DNA of 64,000 nt from [Leptolyngbya] sp. JSC-1 (GCA_000733415.1 KL662191.1:4716096-4780095), one strand, 5' to 3'; counted from the first letter of the stretch, positions 42,999-52,622 are shown. Notes: generated by a model from the letters alone, not told the origin. Numbers and translations are program-made.

Positions 42999-45524
42999 GT
43001 GACAGACTTTCTAACTAAGCTGAGAGCAATCTCAAAATCCAATCGGAATTCTCCTACCTCTTCAGCGACTTCCGACTCGACCGATTCGCCTACTCAACCG
43101 AATGGGCATAAGTCCAATGGTCACAAGTCCCAGGTGCGAGGAAAAAAGCGGGGAATGGTGTTGCCAGAGCGGGCGAGAACAAGCCTAGATGGGATTTGGC
43201 AGACTCTCAAGGATCCTGGCCCTGAAGGAAACCGACCCCTCTATCAACGCTGGTGGGCTTGGGGAATTGTGGGTTTAGGTTTGGGACTGGGCGGTTCAGC
43301 CATTGCGGCCTGGAGTGCCATTGAGGCAATCAATCGCGATCTCCCCAATACCTCGGATGTGCTGACCTATGTTCGGACTGGCTCCCTCACGATCAAAGCT
43401 GTCGACGGCACGATTTTGCAGCAAGTAGGTCCGGCAACCCGTGAGAAAGTCAGCCTGCAACGCATGCCGAAAGATTTAGCGGAAGCGTTTATCGCGTCCG
43501 AAGATCAAGACTTTTATCAGCATAGCGGAGTAGACTACGATGCGATTATTCGCGCTTCGTTAAGGAACGTATTGGCGCGGGATGTGGTCGAGGGGGGCAG
43601 CACGATTACGCAACAGTTGGCGCGGATTGTGTTTCTCGATCAGGAGCGCAGCATTGGCCGCAAGCTAAGAGAGGCTTTACTGGCCCAGAAAATGGAGCGA
43701 GAGCTGAGTAAGGAGCAGATTCTGGAGCGCTATTTGAACCTGGTCTACCTGGGTTCGGGGGCTTACGGTGTGGCCGATGCCGCCTGGATTTACTTCAGCA
43801 AAACCGTCGATCAGCTCACTTTAGGCGAAATGGCGATGATTGCTGGCATGGCTCCTGCTCCGAGTGACTATTCGCCGTTGATTAACCCCGATGTGGCCCG
43901 TCGTCGCCGCGACATTGTGCTGGAGCGGATGTTTGATGTCGGGTTTATTACAGCCGCGGAAATGGAGGCAGCTAAAGCCAGCCCGATTGCGGTCAAACCG
44001 GGCGAGCAGAAATATGTCAAGAGCGAAGCGCCCTACTTCACCTCCTACATCCAACAGCAGTTGCCCAACTATGTTTCGGCAGAAGAGCTGGAGCTGGGTG
44101 GCCTCACGGTAGAAACCACGCTCAATCTAGAGTGGCAAAAGCTAGCCCAGGAGACCGTCAATTACGCGATTGAAAACTATGGTCCGGGAGAGGCGTTTGA
44201 GCAGGCGGCTCTAGTCTCGATTGACCCGCGCACCGGCGAAATTAAAGCTTTGGTAGGTGGGGATGATTTCGGTAAGAGTCAGTTTAACCGCGCTACCCAA
44301 GCCCAACGTCAGCCTGGTTCTACCTTCAAAGCATTTGTCTATTCTGCGGCGATTGCGGCTGGATTCTCGCCTTACCGGGGCTACATCGACGGCAAATACG
44401 TGGTGGATGGGTACGAACCGCAAAACTACGGCAAGAACTATCGTGGCTCAGTGTCGATGAAAGATGCCCTCACTGCCTCGATTAACATTGTGGCAGTGAA
44501 AGTGTTGGTGGATGTGGGCTTTGATCCAGTAGTCGATCTGGCGACAAAGATGGGCATCAAATCCAATCTGCTGCCTGCCTACTCCTTGGCTTTGGGCACC
44601 TCAGAAGTGAACCTGTTGGAGCTGACAAACGCCTACGGTACCTTTGCGAATCAGGGCAATTACGTCGAAGCCCACGGCATTACCCGCGTCTATAACCGCT
44701 TCGGCAAGCTGATCTACGAAGCTGAATTCCAACCCCAACGTGCTCTAGATGCCGATAGCGCCTCGATCATGACCTGGATGCTGGAAGGGGTGGTGCAAAG
44801 TGGCACGGGACGCAATGCCTACCTGCCCGATCGCTCTGTGGCTGGCAAAACGGGTACATCAGAGAAGCGGCGCGATTTGTGGTTTGTGGGTTATGTTCCC
44901 CAGCTTGTGACTGGAATTTGGTTAGGCAATGACGACAGCAGCCCTACATGGGGCCAAAGCAGTACTGCCGCCCTCACCTGGTACGACTTCATGATTGAAG
45001 CGACCGAAGACATGCCGGTAGAGGAGTTTCCCGACATTCCTGATATTGAATCCCATGAGGGCAGTATTAAGGCCCAGCCTGTGAAGCCCAAGCGGGTTTA
45101 CGCCAGCGACAATCCATATCCATCGGGCGGCAGCGGCAACAGTGAGGAATGGAGCGACAACGACAGTAGTAACCAAGGAAGTTGGAGTGATTCGGGCAGT
45201 GGCTATTCGTCAGACAGCTATTCGTCAGACTCCTATGATTCCTATTCCGGTGGTGACTCCTCCAGCGACAGCTCTGGGTCGTCTAGTGAACCGGCTCCAG
45301 CCGAATCAGCCCCTCCCCCGCCAGCCGAATCAGCTCCTCCGGCAGCCGCGGCTCCAGCCGAACCCGCTCCCCCGCTAGCTCCCGTTGAACCTCCGGTTGC
45401 CGAACCTGTTCCGGCAGTTGAAGCTCCCATTATTGAACCACCCCCACCTGCTCCGCCTCCAGTTCCCACCATTCCTGAACCCGCTCCCCCGCCCCCGGTG
45501 GCTGCTCCGGCGACGAGTCCCTAG
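42999..45524 (+). CDS. Class A penicillin-binding protein (PBP1A type) with long acidic/proline-rich tail
   Basis: The GTG at 42999 gives 841 residues. A disordered N terminus is followed by one membrane helix near 87-107. The glycosyltransferase domain has SEDQDFYQHSGVD (catalytic Glu) and EGGSTITQQLAR. The transpeptidase domain has the nucleophile motif STFK, SIN and KTGTS. It polymerises and cross-links peptidoglycan. The last 140 residues are first Ser/Asp/Tyr-rich (SYSSDSYSSDSYD) and then Pro/Ala/Glu-rich, a disordered tail facing the periplasm whose length probably varies between strains. Confidence 0.94.
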   Translation: MTDFLTKLRAISKSNRNSPTSSATSDSTDSPTQPNGHKSNGHKSQVRGKKRGMVLPERARTSLDGIWQTLKDPGPEGNRPLYQRWWAWGIVGLGLGLGGSAIAAWSAIEAINRDLPNTSDVLTYVRTGSLTIKAVDGTILQQVGPATREKVSLQRMPKDLAEAFIASEDQDFYQHSGVDYDAIIRASLRNVLARDVVEGGSTITQQLARIVFLDQERSIGRKLREALLAQKMERELSKEQILERYLNLVYLGSGAYGVADAAWIYFSKTVDQLTLGEMAMIAGMAPAPSDYSPLINPDVARRRRDIVLERMFDVGFITAAEMEAAKASPIAVKPGEQKYVKSEAPYFTSYIQQQLPNYVSAEELELGGLTVETTLNLEWQKLAQETVNYAIENYGPGEAFEQAALVSIDPRTGEIKALVGGDDFGKSQFNRATQAQRQPGSTFKAFVYSAAIAAGFSPYRGYIDGKYVVDGYEPQNYGKNYRGSVSMKDALTASINIVAVKVLVDVGFDPVVDLATKMGIKSNLLPAYSLALGTSEVNLLELTNAYGTFANQGNYVEAHGITRVYNRFGKLIYEAEFQPQRALDADSASIMTWMLEGVVQSGTGRNAYLPDRSVAGKTGTSEKRRDLWFVGYVPQLVTGIWLGNDDSSPTWGQSSTAALTWYDFMIEATEDMPVEEFPDIPDIESHEGSIKAQPVKPKRVYASDNPYPSGGSGNSEEWSDNDSSNQGSWSDSGSGYSSDSYSSDSYDSYSGGDSSSDSSGSSSEPAPAESAPPPPAESAPPAAAAPAEPAPPLAPVEPPVAEPVPAVEAPIIEPPPPAPPPVPTIPEPAPPPPVAAPATSP

Positions 45525-45716
45525 CCTTCTCTACAATTTGCTGTTGCAGACAAGCCGCCTGCGTCTTTACAAGTTTGCTTTACAGGGTCGGTTACGAATT
45601 CATCTACATAAGGGTTGAACTAGTAAATACCGATCAGGAGAGAGGTGAGAGCGATAGAGATGCGGTAGAGTGAATGCAGTACAGTATTAAAGAATGTAAA
45701 GGGAGCTGGGTTAAAC

Positions 45717-45917
45717 ATGACTCTACTTCTGCAAGTTGCAACCGGTGAAGCTTCTTCTTTCCCGTGGGCCTTCACAGCAGTTTACGTCGTCGGTTTCATT
45801 GCCGCTGTCACCATTGGTTCGATTGCCTGGTACAACTCAAAGCGTCCGCCGGGTTGGGAAGATAAGCAGCGCCCGGATGTGGTTCCTGAAGTCAACGCAG
45901 AAGATCCAAAGGTTTAA
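45717..45917 (+). CDS. psb35: Psb35-like photosystem II assembly protein
   Basis: The product has 66 residues with one membrane helix (YVVGFIAAVTIGSIAWY) and a short soluble tail after NSKRPPGWE. It resembles Psb35 (Ssl2148 in Synechocystis), which stabilises the CP47 assembly module of photosystem II. The ATG at 45717 follows a GGGAG. The identification is from memory of the family and needs a search to confirm. Confidence 0.75.
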   Translation: MTLLLQVATGEASSFPWAFTAVYVVGFIAAVTIGSIAWYNSKRPPGWEDKQRPDVVPEVNAEDPKV

Positions 45918-46027
45918 CTATCTAGTTCTCTTGGGTTTAAGGAACACATAGGAGACGAGATTAAAAGCTAAGCGCTCCGGGTAGGTTTGGCCATTTGACA
46001 CTAGCCACTTAATAAACCAACCTTGAT

Positions 46028-46060
46028 AGTAGAGATGCCGTGAATGTATCTCTACTTTTT
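46028..46060 (+). terminator. Intrinsic terminator after psb35
   Basis: A 9-bp stem AGTAGAGAT/ATCTCTACT with an 11-nt loop is followed by a T tract (46056-46060). Confidence 0.8.
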
Positions 46061-46113
46061 CATCGGTTTCTATTTTCTTGTTTTCTGTTCTTCTTACTAG
46101 AACTGAGCAAGCG

Positions 46114-46169
46114 CTAGGACTGATTAACTAGGACTGATCAACTAGGACTGATCAACTAAGACTGATTAA
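46114..46169. repeat. 14-bp tandem repeat (four copies) at the srx 3' end
   Basis: Four units close to CTAGGACTGATCAA run head to tail. The last unit overlaps the stop codon of the sulfiredoxin gene (minus strand, stop at 46166). Confidence 0.8.
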
Positions 46170-46426
46170 GCTAAGTGCATCTTCAGCACTGACTTGGGAG
46201 CACGCCGCACATTACAGCGAATCGTTTCATGCCCAAGGCGAGTGCAAGCTTCATAGCGATGGCAGCCTGAAAACCCGTAATACTTGCCATCTACTTCTAG
46301 TACATCAATCGGTTCCTGTAGCCCAATCTGCTGAATCGACTCCATCAACGCCTTCACCTTTTCGGGGTCGTTTTGCCGATAAAGCGGACGATTAATTTCG
46401 CGAATTGGAATGTCCTGAACTCTCAT
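46166..46426 (-). CDS. srx: Sulfiredoxin
   Basis: The ATG at 46426 gives 86 residues with a ParB-like fold. The catalytic motif is FSGCHRYEA, which matches the GCHR motif of sulfiredoxins. It repairs over-oxidised 2-Cys peroxiredoxins using ATP. Its short size and this motif separate it from ParB partition proteins. Confidence 0.9.
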   Translation of the reverse strand: MRVQDIPIREINRPLYRQNDPEKVKALMESIQQIGLQEPIDVLEVDGKYYGFSGCHRYEACTRLGHETIRCNVRRAPKSVLKMHLA

Positions 46427-46639
46427 ACCCAACGTTTGTCAACTACTCCTATATCATAATCATAACGAGTACGACTTGCAAGAAGGGCAGGTGTAACATT
46501 CCTAGGAAGAGATAAGTAATTTAATCCAATTAAACGGTCAAGGCAGGGTGGGCAAAATCACCGCATGCGAGACGCTTGCACTACAGATCGTTCAAATCAA
46601 TTATTAGATTGACTGACTTAAGCATCTCCCCCATCTCCC

Positions 46640-47935
46640 TCACAAATACTCCGCCGGATCCACCGGCTCTCCTCCCAGGCGAACTTCAAAATGCAAATGC
46701 GGCCCCGTCGAGAGGCCAGTCGAACCTACCGCTGCGATCGGAGTACCCCGCTGAATCACTTGCCCTTCTGAGACATAAACTTCACTGGCATGCCCGTATA
46801 GAGTTGTGACATTGTTACCGTGGTCAAGCACGATTGTCTGACCATAGCCGCCGTACCAGCCCGCAAACAGTACTTTCCCCTGCATGGCAGCCCGAATTGG
46901 AGTGCCATAGTCAGCGCCAAAGTCAAGACCGCTATGGAACCGGGCGTAACCCAGAATCGGATGGATGCGATAGCCAAACCCGCTAGTCAAAATGCCATCG
47001 CAGGGATAGCTCAACAGGCCTTTGCCGCGCTTGAACGGAATCCCAGAATTGAATGTGCCCAGCCGCTGCTGAATCAAAATAGCGATGTTATGGGAGTCTT
47101 TAGCAAGCTGCTCTTCGGCGGCCTCTAAGGCTTTACGGTCTAGGCGCAGGCGGTTGATTAGCGCCTGTTGCTGTTTGGCTTCCTGCTGGTAGTCCAGTTT
47201 TTGAACTAAAAGCTGCTGGGTGAGGAGGGCAATCTCGTTTTTCTGGCTTTCTACCTGCTGGCGTTTTTGGTTGATGGCATTAGTATCGGCCTTGAGTTTG
47301 GCGAGAATCTGGCGATCGGCTTCATAAACGCGGCGCAGTTGATAGCGGCGGTCGAGAAAATCGTTCAGGTCCTTACTTTGGAGCAACACGGCCCAGCCGT
47401 AGCTACCACGCTGCTGCTGCAAGAAACGCAATCGTCCCACTGTGGCGCGCTGCTGGATGCTGTAGGTTTTTTCAGCCTGTGTGAGTTCCTGTTCTAAGCG
47501 TTTGAGCTGCTGGCTCTGGAGCTGAAGCCGCTTTTCGTTTTTGCTGATTTCGGTAGCGGTGGCCTTAATGCTGCTCTGTAAGCTGCTCAGCTCCTTTTGG
47601 GCCGATGTTTCCTGATCCTGGATGCGGTCTTTCTGGTTATCAATATGCGAACGTTCGGTTTCGATTTTGCGCTGCTGCTGTTGGAGTTCTTCTAGCGACC
47701 CAGTCGGTGAGGTTGAGGGAGATGGAGTTGGAGATGCCGGAGAAGGAGCGCTGGCATGAACCATAGGACTGAACCAACTGGCGGACACCACCAGCAAACT
47801 GGCCAACGCAAAACTACCGATCAGAGTTAGAAGCCGGTTGAAACGAGATTTGAGGATCGGTTTTCTGCTAGCTTTCCAGCTATGAGCTTGGAGAGTGGAC
47901 CAGATGGAGGTAAAGACTTTTTCAGGGGTAATCAT
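46640..47935 (-). CDS. M23-family (LytM) peptidase with coiled coil, EnvC-like
   Basis: The ATG at 47935 gives 431 residues. One N-terminal membrane segment (LIGSFALASLLVVSASWF) is followed by a Pro/Ser stretch and a long coiled coil (about 85-285). The C-terminal peptidase has HSGLDFGADYG and GPHLHFEV, the zinc ligands of LytM enzymes. It should cut peptidoglycan peptides or activate amidases during cell division. The C terminus ends directly at repeat-like C-rich DNA. Confidence 0.9.
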   Translation of the reverse strand: MITPEKVFTSIWSTLQAHSWKASRKPILKSRFNRLLTLIGSFALASLLVVSASWFSPMVHASAPSPASPTPSPSTSPTGSLEELQQQQRKIETERSHIDNQKDRIQDQETSAQKELSSLQSSIKATATEISKNEKRLQLQSQQLKRLEQELTQAEKTYSIQQRATVGRLRFLQQQRGSYGWAVLLQSKDLNDFLDRRYQLRRVYEADRQILAKLKADTNAINQKRQQVESQKNEIALLTQQLLVQKLDYQQEAKQQQALINRLRLDRKALEAAEEQLAKDSHNIAILIQQRLGTFNSGIPFKRGKGLLSYPCDGILTSGFGYRIHPILGYARFHSGLDFGADYGTPIRAAMQGKVLFAGWYGGYGQTIVLDHGNNVTTLYGHASEVYVSEGQVIQRGTPIAAVGSTGLSTGPHLHFEVRLGGEPVDPAEYL

Positions 47936-48001
47936 GCTCAGCAATCTGTCCCAGTAGCCTTGATTGAATGGTTCAGGTGAACAGTATCAAGTTGGACTGA
48001 A

Positions 48002-48616
48002 TCAAGTTGGACTGAGGGCAATTATGCCAAAGACTAGCAAAATCAAACCGGAAATTCTGTTTAACCATTTCAATCGATTCGGGTTGAAGTGAGCGCGAAA
48101 CAGGCTGACGCTACTGCTCAACATCAACCACCAAAGCGCTGAACCCAAAAACACGCCCATCACCATCACCGCAGCGCTAGCGTAATCTGCTTGACTGGTC
48201 GCTAACCCTAGGCCAGCAAACACGGCTACAAAGGAGATGATTGTCGCTGGATTGGTGAGGGTGAGAAACACGGTGGAAATGTAGGCGGCGAACAACCCCT
48301 TACCGCTGCGCTCGGCAATGGCTGCTGCTTTTGCGGGTTTAGACCGCATTGTTTTAATCCCCAAGTAGCAGAGGAACAGCCCGCCGATTAGCCTCAGCCA
48401 ACCAGCCTGATTGACTAAAAAGGTAGAAATAAACGTCAGTCCAAATCCGGCGATAGCCCCATAGATCGCGTCGGCAGTGGCGGCTCCCAATCCGGTCACT
48501 AGTCCCACTAACCAGCCTTCAGCAAGGGCGCGGCGGATACACAGGACGCCAATTGGTCCGACGGGCGCGGCGATGGATAAACCGATGATGAGGGCGCGGA
48601 GGAAGGAGGGGAGCAT
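48002..48616 (-). CDS. LysE/RhtB-family amino acid exporter
   Basis: The product has 204 residues with about six membrane segments. The start APVGPIGVLCIRRAL is the family signature. It exports amino acids or similar compounds. It is downstream of an Lrp-type regulator on the same strand, the usual pairing. The 66 bases upstream of its ATG are a heptamer repeat, and no Shine-Dalgarno sequence is visible. Confidence 0.9.
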   Translation of the reverse strand: MLPSFLRALIIGLSIAAPVGPIGVLCIRRALAEGWLVGLVTGLGAATADAIYGAIAGFGLTFISTFLVNQAGWLRLIGGLFLCYLGIKTMRSKPAKAAAIAERSGKGLFAAYISTVFLTLTNPATIISFVAVFAGLGLATSQADYASAAVMVMGVFLGSALWWLMLSSSVSLFRAHFNPNRLKWLNRISGLILLVFGIIALSPT

Positions 48617-48617
48617 G

Positions 48618-48683
48618 GGTGAGGGGTGAAGGGGTGAGGGGTGAAGGGGGTGAGGGGTGAGGGGTGAAGGGGTGAGGGGTGAG
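48618..48683. repeat. Heptamer tandem repeat (STRR) between lrp and lysE
   Basis: About nine copies of GGGGTGA with small length changes fill nearly the whole gap between the two genes. On the coding strand it reads as CCCCTCA-type units up to the lysE start codon. Confidence 0.88.
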
Positions 48684-48695
48684 ATTTTTGTTGTC

Positions 48696-49163
48696 TTAGC
48701 TTTGGGTTTTGTAGATGGGTAGGTTTGAGGTTTCTTTGACGGTGGAGAGGACGATCGTGGTGCGGGTTTTGAGGATGCCGGAGAGGGCTTTGATTTCGTC
48801 GCTGATCAGGCGTTCGAGATCTTTGGTGTTGCGGCAGCGGACTTTTAGCCAGTAGTCGTGTTCGCCGGTGACGTGATGGCATTCCTGTACTTCTGGGAGC
48901 TGCTGAATTTTTTGCAGAAAGGCGGCGCGGTGGCGGGCATGTTCTAGGTCAACTGAGATGAAGGCGGTGAGTTCGCAGCCGACGGCTTCTGGGTTGATTC
49001 GGGCGGTGTAGCCGTGGATTACCTGGCGTTCTTCTAAGCGTCGGACGCGATCGGCGGCGGCGGGGGCAGAGAGTTCTAATAACTGCGCTAGTTCGGACCA
49101 AGTGATCCGCCCTTGGTTCATTAGGTGTTGAAGTACTTTGGAATCTATCTCATCTAAGCTCAT
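48696..49163 (-). CDS. Lrp/AsnC-family transcriptional regulator
   Basis: The product has 155 residues. The N-terminal helix-turn-helix (MSLDEIDSKVLQHLM to APAAADRVRRLEERQVI) and the C-terminal ligand domain (CHHVTGEHDYWLKVRC) are typical of Lrp/AsnC. It likely senses an amino acid and controls the lysE gene that follows. Confidence 0.93.
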   Translation of the reverse strand: MSLDEIDSKVLQHLMNQGRITWSELAQLLELSAPAAADRVRRLEERQVIHGYTARINPEAVGCELTAFISVDLEHARHRAAFLQKIQQLPEVQECHHVTGEHDYWLKVRCRNTKDLERLISDEIKALSGILKTRTTIVLSTVKETSNLPIYKTQS

Positions 49164-49367
49164 AATCTTATGAAAGTCAAGTTTGAAGTCAATATACTTT
49201 AGTTTAATAGGAAATCTCTGTTTTAAGGTTTGTTTTTAAGGTTTGTTTTTAAGGTTGGCTTTTCTGTTGATGATTGGATAGAGAGGGCTGCCGGATGCCG
49301 TGATTTACCGTTTTCTGTAGGTGAGCCAAAATAGGAAAAATCCCTTTACTTGCGCTATAGCCCCACG

Positions 49368-51653
49368 ATGCCGCCAGAACCAGCCCCTACAGACAAATCG
49401 GAAATCGTTGAGAAATCAGCCGAGAAATCAGCCGAATCAGACGCAAAGCCCACGTTAAGCGAACAAATTGCCGATATCTTGCTCAAATTCGTGATGGCAG
49501 GTGGTGTTGCGGGTGGAGGATTTGGCGCGTTTTGGTCGCTGTTCAAAGACAGTAATGTACCGAAAGCAATTGCCTCTGCCGTGATTGGGCTGGGAATCTC
49601 CTACGCGGCGAAAATGATGCAGCCCATCGATGAGGGCAACCGCCGCCGACTGGAAAAAGCGGGCAAAGCGGTGGATCAGGCGCTTGATCGAGCTACGGAT
49701 CAGGTGTTTGCCAAAGCCACAGGGTTTGAAGAGAAGTATCTCCACTGTCAAGCTTTAGATTGTCAGGATTACAAAACTGACGGTATGGAACAGCGCATCG
49801 GCATTTTTACACCTTTGTTGCGCGAGGTATTTGTGCCGCTGAAGGTGGGAGGCGACCTGATGCAGTCAAGATTTTGCGCGGAAATTGGAGAAACCGAAGA
49901 AGATGGGCTATTAATTTGGGATTTGTTGAAGCTGGTGAAGCAACAGCCTGTCTATCGACAAATGGCAATTCTGGCGCTGGGCGGCTATGGCAAAACCACG
50001 CTGATGAAGCATATTACCTTTAGCTACGCCGAAGGACATTATCGTGACTATGGTGCTCCTAAGCTGGTGCCCGTGCTGCTCTATCTGCGCAAGTGGCGTA
50101 AGCTATTGGCTCAGCCCAATCCGCCCAACCTACCGGACCTGATCACGAAGTGCCATATTCCTGATTTGCCGCGTGGAGCAGATTTGGCTGTTCCTCCTAA
50201 CTGGGCGAAAGATCTCTTGCGTAGCGGTCGAGCCATCGTCATGCTGGATGGATTTGACGAAGTGGCTGCCGCTGAACGTGTCGCCGTTAGTCAATGGATT
50301 AGCCAACAGATGCGGCAATATGACCAGTCGGTGTTTATTCTCACCTCGCGTCCGGGGGGCTATCAGTTTTATGCCGCCGAGAAGCCCCGCATGGCAGTCA
50401 CAGTGCAGCCGTTTAACGAGGATCAGCGACAGCGATTTGTGCGGCAGTGGTATCTCTGCCAAGAGCGCTATGCCAGAGCTGGACGCAATACCCCTGATGT
50501 GGAGCAGCAAGCGAACCGCAGTGCCGATGAGCTGCTAGCTCAAATTAAGCAACGCCAAGAGCTACAGGACATGGCGAAAAATCCGCTGCTGCTGAATATG
50601 ATCGCGACGTTTCACCGCACCTATCCGGGAGCCAAACTGCCCCAGCGCCGCACCGAGCTATATCGAGATATTTGTACGCTGCAACTGCAAAACCGTCCCA
50701 GTGCCCGCAATGTTGAACTGCTGCTGGAAGCTGCCGAACGCCAGAAAGTGCTGCAAGGTTTGGCCTTGGAAATGATGCAGCGTCAGCTCGAACGGATTCA
50801 ATATCAGGAACTTCTGCCGCTATTGCAGCGCTTGATCGATCCACATGATGATACGGTGAAAGCTGCTGAGTTTTTGCAGCAAATGGTGCAGGTGAGTGAA
50901 CTGCTGGTAGAACGCGAACCCGAAGAATATGAGTTTTCTCACCTCAGTTTCCAGGAATATCTGGCTTCGGTCGAGGTCAAAGATCTGCGCCAAGAAACGT
51001 TGCTCTATCCCCATCTGAACGAAGCTTGGTGGGAATCTACCATCCGGCTCTATGCAGCTCAGGTGAACCCCGCCAATCTGATTAATCTGATTAATCTGAT
51101 TCGAGCCGCTCTGGACCATGAGGCATTCCACGTTGCCTATCTCTGCTGGCGCGATGCGTCCGATACTCAAAAGCGGCGATTCGATTCTGCCCTGGTGGCC
51201 GAAGTAAAGACCAAGCGCTTTTTGCCGTTAGAGAACTTGCTCCGCAACGAGCACTGGAAGGATGCCGATTACGAAACCTATCGTTTGATGATCACGACTG
51301 TAGGTAAAGAAGTCGGTGGTTACTTTACAAGCGCTGAAGAATTGCGCACCTTTCCTTGCGAAGAACTACTCACCATCGATCGCCTCTGGGTGCAGTATAG
51401 CCGGGGTTTGTTTGGCTTCAGTGTGCAAAAGCAAATTTACGTCGAGTGTGGTGGTAAACTAGACGGCAACTATCCAGGCGACGAGATTTGGACCGCCTTT
51501 GGCGAGCGCATCGGCTGGCGACAGAATGGTGAATGGCTAAGCTATAGTGACCTCAACCCGAGTTTTTCTGTCAAAGAAGGAAATTTCCCTAGTATATGGG
51601 GATTGTGTGAGGGGTGGTTTGTGTGCTCTCTTCTCTCGCATCCAGACTTGTAA
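49368..51653 (+). CDS. NACHT NTPase fused to a C-terminal GUN4 domain
   Basis: The ATG at 49368 gives 761 residues. A Gly-rich hydrophobic pair near 35-70 suggests membrane association. The NACHT module follows: Walker A GGYGKTTL (205-212), Walker B VMLDGFDEV and TSRPGGYQ. A helical region with EYEFSHLSFQEYLAS leads to a GUN4 domain (about 613-745; WKDADYETYRLM, TIDRLWVQYSRGLFGFSVQK, GWRQNGEWLSYSDL). NACHT proteins sense signals and often act in defence; GUN4 binds porphyrins and controls magnesium chelatase in its stand-alone form. The fusion suggests a tetrapyrrole or light-stress sensor, or a defence ATPase with a GUN4-like sensor. Both are inference. Confidence 0.88.
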   Translation: MPPEPAPTDKSEIVEKSAEKSAESDAKPTLSEQIADILLKFVMAGGVAGGGFGAFWSLFKDSNVPKAIASAVIGLGISYAAKMMQPIDEGNRRRLEKAGKAVDQALDRATDQVFAKATGFEEKYLHCQALDCQDYKTDGMEQRIGIFTPLLREVFVPLKVGGDLMQSRFCAEIGETEEDGLLIWDLLKLVKQQPVYRQMAILALGGYGKTTLMKHITFSYAEGHYRDYGAPKLVPVLLYLRKWRKLLAQPNPPNLPDLITKCHIPDLPRGADLAVPPNWAKDLLRSGRAIVMLDGFDEVAAAERVAVSQWISQQMRQYDQSVFILTSRPGGYQFYAAEKPRMAVTVQPFNEDQRQRFVRQWYLCQERYARAGRNTPDVEQQANRSADELLAQIKQRQELQDMAKNPLLLNMIATFHRTYPGAKLPQRRTELYRDICTLQLQNRPSARNVELLLEAAERQKVLQGLALEMMQRQLERIQYQELLPLLQRLIDPHDDTVKAAEFLQQMVQVSELLVEREPEEYEFSHLSFQEYLASVEVKDLRQETLLYPHLNEAWWESTIRLYAAQVNPANLINLINLIRAALDHEAFHVAYLCWRDASDTQKRRFDSALVAEVKTKRFLPLENLLRNEHWKDADYETYRLMITTVGKEVGGYFTSAEELRTFPCEELLTIDRLWVQYSRGLFGFSVQKQIYVECGGKLDGNYPGDEIWTAFGERIGWRQNGEWLSYSDLNPSFSVKEGNFPSIWGLCEGWFVCSLLSHPDL

Positions 51654-51899
51654 AGTGTAAGGCATAAGGGTTTCCGGATTTTCCAAAGTTTTGTTAAGGG
51701 ACTCATCGTTCACGAAGAATCTGGGTTTGGGCGATCCGTTACCTGGCACCGAGAGGTTGTGTCCAGATCGGAATGTGATGCAGTCTCCATGGTTGGAGTA
51801 GGCAGATCGTCAAATTGCAGACAGGCAATTTTGGGATTAAAGCAATTCGCCTGCCTGCTGCAAAAAAAGCCTGCAAAAAAGCAACGAAGTATGAGCAAC

Positions 51900-51976
51900 G
51901 AATCAATCTCGAATCAATCTCGAATCAATCTCGAATCAATCTCGAATCAATCTCGAATCAATCTCGAATCAATCTC
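51900..51976. repeat. 11-bp tandem repeat, seven copies
   Basis: Seven perfect head-to-tail copies of GAATCAATCTC. It is not in a supported gene. Confidence 0.92.
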
Positions 51977-52062
51977 GGACTGACTGGCTGTTCAGTGCAA
52001 CTGAGTTGAGTCCTGACTATCCAAGTTAAAACATTGGCAAACCCTTTGGTAATGCTCCTGAT

Positions 52063-52176
52063 ATGCTCAGTGCAACGGTGACTGAAAATGGGCAGATCAC
52101 TCTGCCTCAAGCAATTTGCGATCACCTCAAGTTGGTCAGCGGCAGCAAAGTCGAGTTTGTGGTTGACAGCGGCTGA
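52063..52176 (+). pseudogene. Truncated AbrB/SpoVT-type antitoxin
   Basis: Thirty-seven residues starting MLSATVTENGQITLPQAICD match the DNA-binding swapped hairpin of AbrB-type antitoxins and end at TGA after VEFVVDSG. Full members have about 75-85 residues, so the toxin-binding half is missing, and no toxin gene follows. Confidence 0.6.
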
Positions 52177-52386
52177 TTGCAAGCAATACAGCGCGGGCTT
52201 CCCACCTCACGGATAGAATCCCTTCTGCCCCGGCATCTTGGGAAGTTCCTGTCTCTTCGGCTGCCAGCTAGATAGCTCGATCACTCGTTCTATCCCCGCC
52301 GCATCCCCTCTACAGGCAATTTGTTTTACATCCACGACCAGTCCAGCCGCAGATAGAAAATATTGAGTTTTGAGAGCAAGATCAGA

Positions 52387-52419
52387 GTGTTGTCGCTGCC
52401 CGAAGGGCGGCGACAACAC
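52387..52419. repeat. 15-bp inverted repeat with GAA loop
   Basis: Arms GTGTTGTCGCTGCCC (52387-52401) and GGGCGGCGACAACAC (52405-52419) pair with one mismatch, which is a G-U pair in one RNA strand. There is no T run, so a classical terminator is unlikely. Confidence 0.75.
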
Positions 52420-52622
52420 CTCCTTTGGGTTTCATGTTTAATTATGTTGTTCTACTTATTTGGAATAGGCTTGAACTCAGAAAATTCAGAACCTCAATCA
52501 ACAAAAAACACAGAGACCCAAGCCCCTGTGTATCGCGTTTCAATCATTTGAGAGATAACTTGAAATGCGCTTTTGTAGAGTTTTGTAGAAAACTGGTAGA
52601 GAACTTACACCGACTTGCCGCA

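Noticed and set aside
46166..46426. ParB partition protein
   Set aside because: The protein is only 86 residues and has the sulfiredoxin motif FSGCHR rather than a full ParB domain set.
52207..52419. Minus-strand frame of 70 codons
   Set aside because: No recognised family, and it includes a large hairpin. It may be a remnant, but I cannot support a gene.
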